Origin: Candidatus Cryptobacteroides onthequi
GTDB lineage: Bacteria > Bacteroidota > Bacteroidia > Bacteroidales > UBA932
Length of the DNA stretch: 64,000 nt
Assembly (NCBI GenBank): GCA_018066125.1
Contig: JAGHSA010000015.1
Span: forward strand, 1-64,000
Direction: 5' to 3'
Numbering within the stretch: position 1 is the first letter of the stretch; every line of letters starts with the position of its first letter. Positions 27,301-34,704 of the stretch are shown one piece after another. The notes beneath the pieces are model-generated. The model had not been told where the DNA came from. It searched no databases and saw only the letters and a program-made list of their open reading frames with translations. The position numbers and the translations under genes are program-made.

Positions 27301-27426
27301 TACGAATGCGCCAGATACAGGGTTGCCGTCTTCTGCGGAAAGTACGATGCCGGACACTCTGGTCTGAGCTGCAAGCGACATACAGAAGCTCAGAACGAGT
27401 ACTGCGATTGCGAGTATCCTTTTCAT
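24349..27426 (-). CDS. SusC/RagA family TonB-dependent outer-membrane transporter
   Basis: 1025 residues. Order of parts: signal peptide (1-20, ending SLAAQ), a carboxypeptidase-regulatory-like beta domain (about 22-100), a TonB-box-like DEVMVVAYGT (about 102-112), the plug (about 115-230, with VRGTGSINASNEPLYVIDGVPV) and a 22-strand barrel to the C-terminus, which ends in the aromatic-final VGVELTF. It imports substrate with its SusD partner using energy from TonB-ExbBD. There is no secretin/STN domain, so no direct link to an anti-sigma system is apparent. Confidence 0.94.
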   Translation of the reverse strand: MKRILAIAVLVLSFCMSLAAQTRVSGIVLSAEDGNPVSGAFVVVTGNQSVYATTDANGKFVLNSVPSTAKTVEVSVLGMESKTVQIAPDMIVELSTDRMLLDEVMVVAYGTAKKGTYTGAATMIKQEKIKDVPTASFQNALMGKVAGLQVNNTTGQVGSFGQVRVRGTGSINASNEPLYVIDGVPVINENVTQLSCVSNDVMSTLNPADIESVTVLKDAAASSLYGSRAANGVILIQTKKGKTGKPVITFKANLGISPAWATENWTPASYTEQKELMYEMRYNQYLANGKTAEYAATEAQKIVDNTLTSLEDPRGEFDWEKALFRTAVYQNYDINVSGANDKTSYYTSISYSNEEGRVAKNDFSRLSGRANITQKIGKLFEASTNMAVTYSEKTGFNDTDNGTLNYFQQSRNRLYACYYPYDEDGNLKQVRWNNTPYNVLWYDDYWSNSSKTLKVSAIETLQANLIPEILSAKTTFSYDNYNIRDYSWYGPTHFYRSSKGGQVDSYVTNKTTLVSSSTLNYNQMFGDHSISALVGFEAESNKTDYTRATGTNLPNDIVRTVAAAGTLDANAYTWGNTMVSVLSKAEYSYASRYFLSGSFRRDGSSKLGPTTRWGNFWSVSGSWKISNEEFMKNVSWVNDLRVRASYGTNGTLPTSNYAWIPTYSYDNTYKGNAGGYIDGTANENLTWETSYTWNIALESSLFDNRLHATAEFFNRDSKGLILPVQTSRVTGFTTVLQNVGQIRNRGVELSIDGDIIRTHDWTWNLGATVSMVRGTVKKLYNHEDIIWYDPTGGDDNSKFIYREGESTYAFYGNEWAGVEAATGKAMWYINPKDGEKYTADAEVNGRPVTYSRNKANETIIGSAEPKAYGGINSSLSWKNLTLDLGFTYSLGGQTYDALEVYNADDGLYRVYMQTKYYYDNRWTPEHTDALYPIRVYDAVTAKGYQSRKLHPGDYLRLKNASLSYNLPKGALSKANISNMRVFATGTNVFTWSAFGLYDPERNIYGTTSWAVPQCKTYTVGVELTF

Positions 27427-27547
27427 AAAAGTGTGTTGAATAATAATGATAACGGTGGCAATATCGGAGTAAAAAATGAATTAAAAAAAATAATTAATAT
27501 CATCCCGAATATTATTTCAAAAGGACACTAAATACGTTATAAACAAA

Positions 27548-27584
27548 GCCGCTGATTCTAAAATATTTTATTAGAATCAGCGGC
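27548..27584 (-). terminator. Terminator hairpin after murA, upstream of susC
   Basis: Perfect 14-base stem (27548-27561 with 27571-27584, core GCCGCTGATTC) with a 9-base AT loop; on the minus strand it is followed by TTTGTTT. It probably ends the murA transcript. The rest of the 233-base gap (27427-27659) is AT-rich and should hold the susC promoter, but no clear TAnnTTTG was found. Confidence 0.7.
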
Positions 27585-27659
27585 GAATTACAAACAAAAA
27601 CGAGGGGTTGCCGAAATATTTACAAATGAATTATTTTCACTTCGGGCACTCCCGCATCG

Positions 27660-28964
27660 CTAAAGCCTTGATATATGGGCACCAAGAGCATTGAGTCTGG
27701 TGTCGATATCCTCATAGCCCCTGTCGATCTGCTCGATGTTGTCAATAGTCGATGTGCCATTCGCCGACATGGCGGCAAGAAGCATCGCGATACCGGCACG
27801 GATATCCGGAGAGGTCATGCGGCCGGCACGGAGGGAGATGCGGTGGTCATGTCCGATGACCACTGCCCTGTGCGGATCACAGAGGATTATCTGAGCGCCC
27901 ATGTCGATGAGCTTGTCCACGAAGAACAGACGGCTCTCGAACATCTTCTGGTGTATCAGCACGCTTCCCTTGCACTGAGTGGCGACGACGAGCATCACAC
28001 TCAGGAGGTCAGGAGTGAGACCAGGCCAAGGGGCATCGGCAAGCGTCATGATGGATCCATCCATGAAGGACTCGATCTCATAGCTCTCCTGCGCCGGTAT
28101 ATATATATCGTCACCCTGCTGCTCGATCTTCACGCCGAGACGGCGGAAACAGTCCGGGATGATGCCGAGATTCTCATAGGACACATCCTCTATGGTGAGG
28201 GAACTGCGGTTGATGGCGGCCAGTCCTATGAAGCTGCCCACCTCGATCATATCCGGCAGGACCTTGTGGCTGGCACCATGGAGCGACTCCACGCCCTTTA
28301 TGCGGAGCAGATTGGATCCGACTCCGCTGATATCGGCGCCCATGGCATTGAGGAGCCTGCAGAGCTGCTGCACATATGGCTCACACGCCGCATTGTATAT
28401 GGTAGTCTCGCCCTGGGCGAGGGTCGCCGCCATCACTATATTGGCCGTACCGGTCACGGAAGCCTCGTCGAGCAGCATGTAGCAGCCCTTCTGGCCATTG
28501 TTCTCAAGCCTGAACGCACGTTTCTCGGTATCGTACTCGAGAGAGCTGCCGAGCCTGCTGAAGCCCTCGAGATGCGTATCCACCCTTCTGCGGCCGATCT
28601 TGTCTCCTCCCGGCTTCGGGAAATAGGCGTGGCCGAAACGGGCGAGGAGCGGTCCCACCACCATCACCGAACCGCGGAGCTGCGCGCATTTGGCCACAAA
28701 TTCCGCACTTTCGATGTAGCTGCTGTCGATGTCGTCCGCCACAAAGGTATAGTCCCCCTTGGAATGGCGGGTGACCTTCACGCCCATGCCGCGCAGCAGG
28801 GCGATGAGGTTCTTGATGTCGAGAATCTCCGGAATGTTGGAGATGTGGACAGGCTCTGCTGTCAGCAGGATCGCACTGATGACTTCCAGTGCCTCGTTCT
28901 TGGCACCCTGGGGACGGATGCGGCCGCTCAGGGAGTGGCCTCCTTCTATGATGAATGTACTCAT
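27660..28964 (-). CDS. murA: UDP-N-acetylglucosamine 1-carboxyvinyltransferase (MurA), Asp-type active site
   Basis: 434 residues in the EPSP-synthase fold. The catalytic lysine is in QGAKNEAL (Lys22). The active-site loop reads KPGGDKIGRRRVD, with Asp121 where E. coli MurA has Cys115. It transfers enolpyruvate from PEP to UDP-GlcNAc, the first committed peptidoglycan step. The Asp form is known in other bacteria to be active and insensitive to fosfomycin, which alkylates the cysteine. It follows murB by 27 bases. Confidence 0.94.
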   Translation of the reverse strand: MSTFIIEGGHSLSGRIRPQGAKNEALEVISAILLTAEPVHISNIPEILDIKNLIALLRGMGVKVTRHSKGDYTFVADDIDSSYIESAEFVAKCAQLRGSVMVVGPLLARFGHAYFPKPGGDKIGRRRVDTHLEGFSRLGSSLEYDTEKRAFRLENNGQKGCYMLLDEASVTGTANIVMAATLAQGETTIYNAACEPYVQQLCRLLNAMGADISGVGSNLLRIKGVESLHGASHKVLPDMIEVGSFIGLAAINRSSLTIEDVSYENLGIIPDCFRRLGVKIEQQGDDIYIPAQESYEIESFMDGSIMTLADAPWPGLTPDLLSVMLVVATQCKGSVLIHQKMFESRLFFVDKLIDMGAQIILCDPHRAVVIGHDHRISLRAGRMTSPDIRAGIAMLLAAMSANGTSTIDNIEQIDRGYEDIDTRLNALGAHISRL

Positions 28965-28991
28965 ATGTGGTCTGTGGTGGCCCGGAGGCCG

Positions 28992-30026
28992 CTATACGTG
29001 CTCCACCTCAGGATGGAGCGTGATGTTGAATTTCTCTTTAACCCCGGCGATGACCCTCTGCTCCATCGCAATGACCTCCGATGGGCTGGCCTTGCCGGTA
29101 AGATTGACTATGACAAGCGGCTGCCTGTGGTACACGGCGACGTTGCCGCACTCCATGCCCTTGAACCCGCACTGCTCTATCATCCATGCGGCAGGGACCT
29201 TCACCATTCCGCCCTCTAGGGCGAAATGCGGCACCCTGCAGTCTTCACCATGCTCGGCAATGGCCACGGCCTCCACCGCATCATACTCCTCCCTGGTGAT
29301 GACGGGATTCTTGAAGAAACTGCCGGCACTTCCGAGCACCTTGGGATCGGGAAGCTTCGCATCTCTGATGCGGAGGACGGTGCGGCGTATTTCCGCCGGC
29401 GAATACTCCTGTCCCTGCGGAAGCTCCGCGCGGATGTTGCCGTAGTCGAGCTTCGGCATTGCGGCTCTGGAAAGGCTGAAAAGCACGCTCAGCACCGCAT
29501 ACCGCCCCTTTGCGGGGGCGTGCTTGAACATGGAGTCCCTGTATCCATAGCGGCAGTCCGCATTGGAAAATGTAAGTTCCCTTCGAGTCACGAGATCGAA
29601 GCACTTCACCTGGGTGATGACATCCTTGACCTCCACGCCATATGCGCCGATATTCTGCACGGCGGAAGCACCCACTTCGCCGGGGATGCCGCTGAGGTTC
29701 TCTACGCCCCAGAGTTCATTGTCCGCAGCCCAAGCGCAGAAATCATCGAAAGTGACGCCCGCGCCGGCTTCCACCAGCACACCGTCACCGTCAGACGCCA
29801 CTATACGGCAGTATCTGATGTCCGAGTGTATGACTGTCCCGGGAAAGTCCCCGGTGAAGAGCAGGTTGGAGCCGCCCCCCATATGGAACACTGGCTGCGG
29901 CAGGGATTCAATGTCGAGCTCTGCCAGATCCTCAGGAGAGTCGTACTCTATGAAACATGCGCAGGACACCTTCATGCCGAAGGTGTTCCTGCCGGAAAGA
30001 TCGTGATTGTCGAATCTTGTGATCAT
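28992..30026 (-). CDS. murB: UDP-N-acetylenolpyruvoylglucosamine reductase (MurB)
   Basis: 344 residues. FAD-binding features are MGGGSNLLF and GIPGEVGASAVQNIGAYGVEV. The catalytic serine lies in GSAGSFFKNP (about residue 230) and the glutamate in the C-terminal HPEVEHV. The extra C-terminal region fits type I MurB. It reduces the MurA product to UDP-MurNAc with NADPH. The ATG at 30026 was chosen over an in-frame one 11 codons upstream that would overlap the dehydrogenase gene; it starts one base past that gene's stop. It is co-transcribed with murA. Confidence 0.93.
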   Translation of the reverse strand: MITRFDNHDLSGRNTFGMKVSCACFIEYDSPEDLAELDIESLPQPVFHMGGGSNLLFTGDFPGTVIHSDIRYCRIVASDGDGVLVEAGAGVTFDDFCAWAADNELWGVENLSGIPGEVGASAVQNIGAYGVEVKDVITQVKCFDLVTRRELTFSNADCRYGYRDSMFKHAPAKGRYAVLSVLFSLSRAAMPKLDYGNIRAELPQGQEYSPAEIRRTVLRIRDAKLPDPKVLGSAGSFFKNPVITREEYDAVEAVAIAEHGEDCRVPHFALEGGMVKVPAAWMIEQCGFKGMECGNVAVYHRQPLVIVNLTGKASPSEVIAMEQRVIAGVKEKFNITLHPEVEHV

Positions 30027-30027
30027 C

Positions 30028-30846
30028 CTATATAGAGAATGAATCGAAGCCGCCGTCAACGATGGCGACTGTTCCGGTCACAGCCTTTGACGCATCTGAT
30101 GCGAGATAGTGCAAAGTGCCGAAAAGCTCCTCCGGCTCAAGGAATCTGCCCACAGGAGTATGACCGATGATGCTGTGAGAACGAGGGGTAAGCGAACCGT
30201 CTGGCGCGATCAGCAGAGAGTGATTCTGCTTGGTGAGGATGAATCCGGGAGCGATGGCGTTGACGCGGATCTTCTCGCTGCACTTGATGGCAAGCTCACC
30301 TGCAAGGTACTTGGTCCAGTTGACAACTGCAGCCTTTGCCACACCGTATCCGGCAACTCGTGTGAGAGGGCGGAGCGCCGACTCACTGGCGAAATTGATG
30401 ATGGAACCCTCTCCCTGCTCGACCATGACCTTGGCAAACTCGAGGGTAGGAATGATGGTACCGAAAAGATTGAGGTCCACGACCTTCTTCACGGCGTCCA
30501 CATCGAGGTCGAAGATGGTCTTGTCCGGCGGTACTGTAGCAGCAGCCATGTTTCCTCCAGCAGCATTCATGAGGACATCGACACGGCCGTAGGCAGCGAC
30601 GACATCCTTGCAGTTCTGGGCCACAATCGCCTTGTCGGTAGCGTCGGTGGCAAGGAACATGGCCTCACCTCCGTTGGCCTTGATCTCAGCGATGATACCC
30701 TCAGCCTGCTCACGGGAATGCTCACGCGCAAGCATCACGACCTTGCAGCCCTGGGCTGCAAAATATTTTACGATAGTGACGCCAAGGACGCCACACGCGC
30801 CGGTCACGACTACGACACGGCCTTTGATGTCAAAGAGATTTTCCAT
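30028..30846 (-). CDS. SDR-family oxidoreductase, D-mannonate oxidoreductase-like
   Basis: 272 residues. The NAD(P) motif is TGACGVLG (about 16-23), the structural NAAGG follows at about 95, and the catalytic Ser and Tyr-x-x-x-Lys (YGVAK) are near 150-175. Length and the C-terminal VTGTVAIVDGGFDSFSI segment match the Bacteroidota short-chain group annotated as D-mannonate oxidoreductase (fructuronate reductase). That assignment is by resemblance; there is no uxuA or uronate gene nearby, and here it heads a murB-murA transcript. An upstream in-frame TTG was rejected in favour of the ATG. Confidence 0.75.
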   Translation of the reverse strand: MENLFDIKGRVVVVTGACGVLGVTIVKYFAAQGCKVVMLAREHSREQAEGIIAEIKANGGEAMFLATDATDKAIVAQNCKDVVAAYGRVDVLMNAAGGNMAAATVPPDKTIFDLDVDAVKKVVDLNLFGTIIPTLEFAKVMVEQGEGSIINFASESALRPLTRVAGYGVAKAAVVNWTKYLAGELAIKCSEKIRVNAIAPGFILTKQNHSLLIAPDGSLTPRSHSIIGHTPVGRFLEPEELFGTLHYLASDASKAVTGTVAIVDGGFDSFSI

Positions 30847-30863
30847 GATAAACAATTTATACC

Positions 30864-30871
30864 CAAAAATA
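30864..30871 (-). promoter_or_regulatory. -7 box of the SDR-murB-murA operon
   Basis: TATTTTTG on the minus strand, 17 bases before the start codon. No matching -33 element. Confidence 0.4.
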
Positions 30872-30897
30872 GGAATTATCCGACAGATTTGAAACAG

Positions 30898-30929
30898 AGA
30901 GAGGCGGTTCCTGAAGGAATCGCCTCTCT
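30898..30929. terminator. Terminator hairpin after the EF-G paralogue
   Basis: A 14-base stem with one mismatch (AGAGAGGCGGTTCC against GGAATCGCCTCTCT) around TGAA, lying 18 bases past the stop of the EF-G-like gene and before the SDR gene. Confidence 0.65.
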
Positions 30930-30947
30930 GACTGTATAGAGGAAGAA

Positions 30948-33059
30948 TTAATCTTCGTCTGTCTCAGCTGCAGCGTACTCAGCGAGGAGCTTGGCCTGTA
31001 CATCTCCAGGAACCGGCTGGTAGTCAGCGAACTCCTTGGTGAATGATGCAGAACCTGCTGTGAGTGAGCTGAGGGTGGTAGAGTAACGGTAAAGCTCTGC
31101 CTGAGGAACCCTTGCCTTGAGGATAGCGAAACCCTTGTCAGCACCCATGTCGCCGAGGATACCGCGGCGGTTCTGGAGGTCTGACATGACGGCACCCTGA
31201 TACTCTGCAGGAGTCAATACCTCGACATTGTAGATAGGCTCGAGGATCTTAGGACCTGCAATGCGGAATGCCTCCTTGAATGCGTTGCGGCCGGCGATGA
31301 TGAACGCGATTTCCTTTGAGTCAACCGGATGCATCTTTCCGTCATATACGAATACGCGGATGTCGCGTGCGTATGAACCGGTAAGAGGACCCTCGTTCAT
31401 CTTCTCCTTGATACCCTTGAGGATAGCAGGCATGAAGCCGAGATCGATGGCACCACCGACAACGCAGTTGTAGAACTCAAGCTTTCCACCCCATTCGAGC
31501 TCAGTGATATCCTGAGTCTTGACATTGAGGACGGTGTCCTTTCCGTCGATGGTGAACTTGGTGTTGAGATCACCTTCTGCAGGGCATACGAGGAGGTGAA
31601 CCTCACCGAACTGGCCGGCACCACCTGACTGCTTCTTGTGACGATACTGCGCTGTAGCGACCTTTGTGATGGTCTCACGGTAAGGAACCTTCGGAGCGAA
31701 GAGCTCTACGTCTACACCGAACTCGTTGTTGAGACGCCACTTGACTACATTGATGTGCTGCTCGCCATTTCCTGAAAGGATGGTCTGACGGAGCTCCTTT
31801 GAGTATTCCACGATGACGGTAGGATCCTGTGAAGAGATCTTCTTGAGAGCATCGCCGAGCTTCTGCTCGTCCTGCTGCACCTTTGCCTTGATGGCGCACT
31901 CATACTTAGGAGCAGGGAAATATGTCTTTCCGTAATTGAGGCCTGAACCGAGAGCTGCAAGTGTGGTTCCTGACTTTCCGTTCTTGAGCTTCACCACGCA
32001 GCCGAAGTCACCTGCATGGATCGAGCCGACAGACTCTTTCTTCTGTCCTGCGACAGCGTAGATGGCAGAGAAGCGCTCCTTGTTGCCGGTAGCGGTATCC
32101 TCATACTCGACACCTGTTGTCACGACACCGCTCATCACCTTGAAGAATGAAACCTCACCGAGGTTCTTCTCCACGCTGTTCTTGTAGATATAGAGTGATG
32201 CAGGAGCTGTCTCGTCGCACTGAGGAACGGTACTTACGCGAGTTGTGAACTCGAGGAGTCTCTTGACACCGATGTTCTTCTTTGCAGAAACGCAGAATAC
32301 AGGATAGCACTCACCTGCTGCGATACCGAGACGGAGACCGTCCCTGATCTCGTCCTCTGTGAGCTCTCCAGCCTCGAAGAACTTCTCCATGAGAGTGTCG
32401 TCGAACTCTGCAGCCTTCTCCATCAAAGCCTCGCGGAGGATCTGTGCCTCATCCGCGAACTGTGCAGGGATCTCGAGATCCTCGCGTGTACCCTTGTCGT
32501 CAGTGAAGTGATAGTACTTCATGGTGAGCACATCGACAAAGCCGTTGAAGCCGGCGCCGACTGCTGCAGGGAACTGGATGGTGATGACCTTGCTTCCGAA
32601 AGACTCCTTGAGAGAGTTCTGGACGAGCTCCCAGTCTGCCTTCTCTGCATCAAGCTGGTTGACAGCGACCACGAGAGGAAGCTTTGCCTGTGAAGCGTAG
32701 CGCTCGAAGATGTTTGTGCCTACTTCGACACCCTGCTGTGCATTGACAGTGAGAATACCGTTTTCGCAAACCTTGAAAGCCGAGAATGCGCCGCCGCAGA
32801 AGTCGTCGGATCCCGGTGCGTCGATGACGTTAACCTTTGCATTTGCGAACTCGGCATAGACTGGAGTCGCATATACGGATCTCTGGTTGAGCTTCTCGAT
32901 TTCCTCATAGTCAGACACTGTGTTCTTGTCTTCTACGGTACCCTTTCTGTCGACGACCTTACCTACGTAAAGCACCGACTCTGCCAACGTAGTCTTTCCT
33001 GACTTCGAAGCGCCAAGAAGAACCACGTTACGGATGTCTTTGGTTGAGTATTCTTTCAT
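30948..33059 (-). CDS. EF-G paralogue (EF-G2-like) with degenerate GTPase motifs
   Basis: 703 residues with the full EF-G domain order (G domain, II, III, IV, V). The GTPase motifs deviate: G1 reads GASKSGKTT (16-24; canonical GHxDxGKTT), G3 reads DAPGSDDF (80-87; canonical DTPGHxDF, so the catalytic His is Ser84), and G4 is NQLD (134-137; canonical NKxD). Domain IV and V motifs such as RRGILGDMGADKGFAILKARVP remain. It is therefore unlikely to be the housekeeping EF-G. Bacteroides has a paralogue (EF-G2) reported to translocate without GTP hydrolysis and to matter in the gut under carbon limitation; this looks like the same family. It is a monocistronic unit with its own promoter. Confidence 0.9.
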   Translation of the reverse strand: MKEYSTKDIRNVVLLGASKSGKTTLAESVLYVGKVVDRKGTVEDKNTVSDYEEIEKLNQRSVYATPVYAEFANAKVNVIDAPGSDDFCGGAFSAFKVCENGILTVNAQQGVEVGTNIFERYASQAKLPLVVAVNQLDAEKADWELVQNSLKESFGSKVITIQFPAAVGAGFNGFVDVLTMKYYHFTDDKGTREDLEIPAQFADEAQILREALMEKAAEFDDTLMEKFFEAGELTEDEIRDGLRLGIAAGECYPVFCVSAKKNIGVKRLLEFTTRVSTVPQCDETAPASLYIYKNSVEKNLGEVSFFKVMSGVVTTGVEYEDTATGNKERFSAIYAVAGQKKESVGSIHAGDFGCVVKLKNGKSGTTLAALGSGLNYGKTYFPAPKYECAIKAKVQQDEQKLGDALKKISSQDPTVIVEYSKELRQTILSGNGEQHINVVKWRLNNEFGVDVELFAPKVPYRETITKVATAQYRHKKQSGGAGQFGEVHLLVCPAEGDLNTKFTIDGKDTVLNVKTQDITELEWGGKLEFYNCVVGGAIDLGFMPAILKGIKEKMNEGPLTGSYARDIRVFVYDGKMHPVDSKEIAFIIAGRNAFKEAFRIAGPKILEPIYNVEVLTPAEYQGAVMSDLQNRRGILGDMGADKGFAILKARVPQAELYRYSTTLSSLTAGSASFTKEFADYQPVPGDVQAKLLAEYAAAETDED

Positions 33060-33123
33060 GTTCTTTATGTGAATTAGTTAAATTTCATCTGAGGATACGC
33101 CGGACAAAGCCGTCATAACCTCG

Positions 33124-33154
33124 CAAATCTAATAAATAAAACACGAATTGTCAA
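33124..33154 (-). promoter_or_regulatory. Promoter of the EF-G paralogue
   Basis: Minus strand TTG (33152-33154), 20 bases, TAGATTTG (33124-33131), a near-consensus Bacteroidota promoter. It predicts a leader of about 60 bases. The upstream element overlaps the last codons of the small gene at 33151-33381. Confidence 0.65.
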
Positions 33155-33381
33155 CCCATATAAATCCATATCTCGCTGCCGGCTTCATTCTCCATCCTCA
33201 GGGCCTGCAGTATCTCTCCTCCCGTCATGCCCAGTTCATCGACAAGCCGGCAGTCCAGTCTGACCGGATCGGCCCCGGACTCACGGCAGAACTTTTCAAA
33301 ACTTTCAGAAGGGTCGCTCCAGTCCCTCTTCCCGCAGACATACGCGCCGAAACGCTCAAAGGCAGAATCATTGTTTTCCAT
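33151..33381 (-). CDS. Small conserved-looking protein of unknown function
   Basis: About 76 residues from the second possible ATG (MENNDSAFERFGAYV); an alternative start lies three codons upstream. The protein is acidic, soluble and has three cysteines. Its segments FGAYV, PSESFEKFCRESGADP and DELGMTGGEIL read like a small helical domain rather than chance translation, and the codon use fits neighbouring genes. I do not recognise a family. It is divergent from the XRE regulator across a 213-base gap. It could still be spurious. Confidence 0.5.
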   Translation of the reverse strand: MENNDSAFERFGAYVCGKRDWSDPSESFEKFCRESGADPVRLDCRLVDELGMTGGEILQALRMENEAGSEIWIYMG

Positions 33382-33513
33382 AACCGTCATTTGTTTCTGT
33401 GAAGCAAAACTGCATCATACAAACGAGAATAGCAACAGTAAAACACGCAATACAACGGCATGACATGAATATTTTTAAGTTTTTTAAGGGAAAAGAGCAT
33501 TTTTTAATCTCAC

Positions 33514-33551
33514 GTGAAGTGTTTCTTCACCATGTGATGTCATGCTTCACC
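33514..33551 (+). promoter_or_regulatory. Operator-like repeats before the XRE regulator
   Basis: GTGAAG (33514-33519) and CTTCAC (33525-33530) form an inverted repeat with a 5-base spacer. CTTCACC recurs at 33545-33551, exactly 20 bases (about two helical turns) downstream, and sits at the -33 region of the TATATTTG box at 33573. A further reversed GTGAAGC occurs near 33400. The layout suggests autoregulation by the downstream helix-turn-helix protein; this is inference. Confidence 0.5.
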
Positions 33552-33572
33552 GGTTTCTATCCGGCCACCTGC

Positions 33573-33580
33573 TATATTTG
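33573..33580 (+). promoter_or_regulatory. -7 box of the XRE regulator gene
   Basis: TATATTTG, 23 bases before the ATG at 33604; its expected -33 position is covered by a CTTCACC repeat. Confidence 0.55.
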
Positions 33581-33603
33581 CCGTCACTCAAATCATCTGG
33601 CAG

Positions 33604-34074
33604 ATGGGCGGAAACAAGATCAAAGAGCTACGTGACAGAGCGGGACTTACGCAGAAAGCCCTGGCTGAGGGAGTCGGCATCTCAACCAGAGCGCTCATCT
33701 CACTCGAGGCGAAAGACAGTCTTGTCAACAGACATGTCCCCAAGATAGCCGAACTCACAGGATCTTCGGAGGCCGAACTGATAGGATGTGCCCTTCCGGC
33801 TGACCTCGAGACAGCCGCAAGAGAGCTTAAGGACATGTACGAAGGCCGCCTGAGCCGCACCACACAGGAATATGAGGAAGAACTGGCCAAGCTGCGGGAA
33901 AAGATTGCCCTTCTCGAAAACAGTCTCGCATCCAAAGACAAGGCCATCAGTTCGCTCGAAAAGCTCAACAGGATGCTCGAAAGCCAGCTGAGCAGATACG
34001 AAAACGGCGATGGCATTCAGGCGAAGCCTGATGAATCCGTAGAAGGTGCTCCAACTGAACAGGAAATTTCTTAA
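33604..34074 (+). CDS. XRE-family helix-turn-helix regulator with coiled coil
   Basis: 156 residues. The N-terminal HTH spans about residues 5-60 (IKELRDRAGLTQKALAEGVGIS, then TRALISLEA as recognition helix). It is followed by a long charged helix of about 60 residues (YEEELAKLREKIALLENSL...) that should form a coiled coil, then a short acidic tail. It is a probable dimeric DNA-binding repressor with no sensor domain. Its stop codon is part of the -7 box of rnhB. Confidence 0.85.
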   Translation: MGGNKIKELRDRAGLTQKALAEGVGISTRALISLEAKDSLVNRHVPKIAELTGSSEAELIGCALPADLETAARELKDMYEGRLSRTTQEYEEELAKLREKIALLENSLASKDKAISSLEKLNRMLESQLSRYENGDGIQAKPDESVEGAPTEQEIS

Positions 34075-34079
34075 ATTTG
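34072..34079 (+). promoter_or_regulatory. -7 box of rnhB overlapping a stop codon
   Basis: TAAATTTG begins with the TAA stop of the XRE gene and ends seven bases before the rnhB ATG at 34087. If active, the rnhB transcript would be leaderless or nearly so. Confidence 0.45.
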
Positions 34080-34086
34080 CGACATT

Positions 34087-34704
34087 ATGTCGCATGAACC
34101 AAAGCTCCTGCAATACATGAACGAAGGCCTCATCGAGGCTGGATGTGACGAGGCCGGACGGGGACCCCTCGCCGGGCCGGTGTATGCAGCCGCGGTGATT
34201 CTCCCTCCGGACTTCTACCATCCTCTGCTCAACGACTCGAAAAAGATGAGCGCAAGAGACAGGGAAACCCTCAGAGGCATCATCGAGAAGGAAGCCGTCG
34301 CATGGGCGGTGGAGGAAGTCAGCGCAGCGGAGATCGACAGCCTCAACATACTCAAGGCATCCATCACAGGCATGCAGAGAGCGGTGCGCCGCCTTTTTGT
34401 CAAGCCCGAGTTCCTCCTGATCGACGGCAACAGATTCTATCCCTTCGACGGATATGACTACAAGACCGTCGTCCATGGAGACGCGACATACGCAAGCATC
34501 GCTGCGGCATCCGTACTCGCCAAGACATGGCGCGACGAGTACATGTGCAGGCTGGCGCAGGAATTCCCCCAGTACGGCTGGGACCGCAACATGGGTTATC
34601 CGACCAGAGAGCACATCGAGGCCATACGCCGTTTCGGCTATACCCCTCACCACCGCAAGAGCTTCCACCCCAAGGAACTTGAACCAACATTATTCGAAAT
34701 ATGA
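34087..34704 (+). CDS. rnhB: Ribonuclease HII
   Basis: 205 residues. Active-site motifs are [14 protein letters not shown] (Asp-Glu, about 19-20), LIDGNRF (Asp about 119) and [19 protein letters not shown] (terminal Asp about 150). It cuts RNA in RNA-DNA hybrids, including single misincorporated ribonucleotides. It overlaps the peptidase gene by four bases. Confidence 0.95.
   Translation: MSHEPKLLQYMNEGLIEAGCDEAGRGPLAGPVYAAAVILPPDFYHPLLNDSKKMSARDRETLRGIIEKEAVAWAVEEVSAAEIDSLNILKASITGMQRAVRRLFVKPEFLLIDGNRFYPFDGYDYKTVVHGDATYASIAAASVLAKTWRDEYMCRLAQEFPQYGWDRNMGYPTREHIEAIRRFGYTPHHRKSFHPKELEPTLFEI

Noticed and set aside
27548..27584. 14-base inverted repeat before susC as an invertible promoter site
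   Set aside because: The arms are only 9 bases apart and are followed by a T run on the murA strand, so a terminator is the simpler reading; no recombinase gene is near.
27675..29219. A 514-codon plus-strand frame opposite murA
   Set aside because: murA and murB on the other strand have complete family motifs; the frame is a His/Asp-rich shadow with no similarity.
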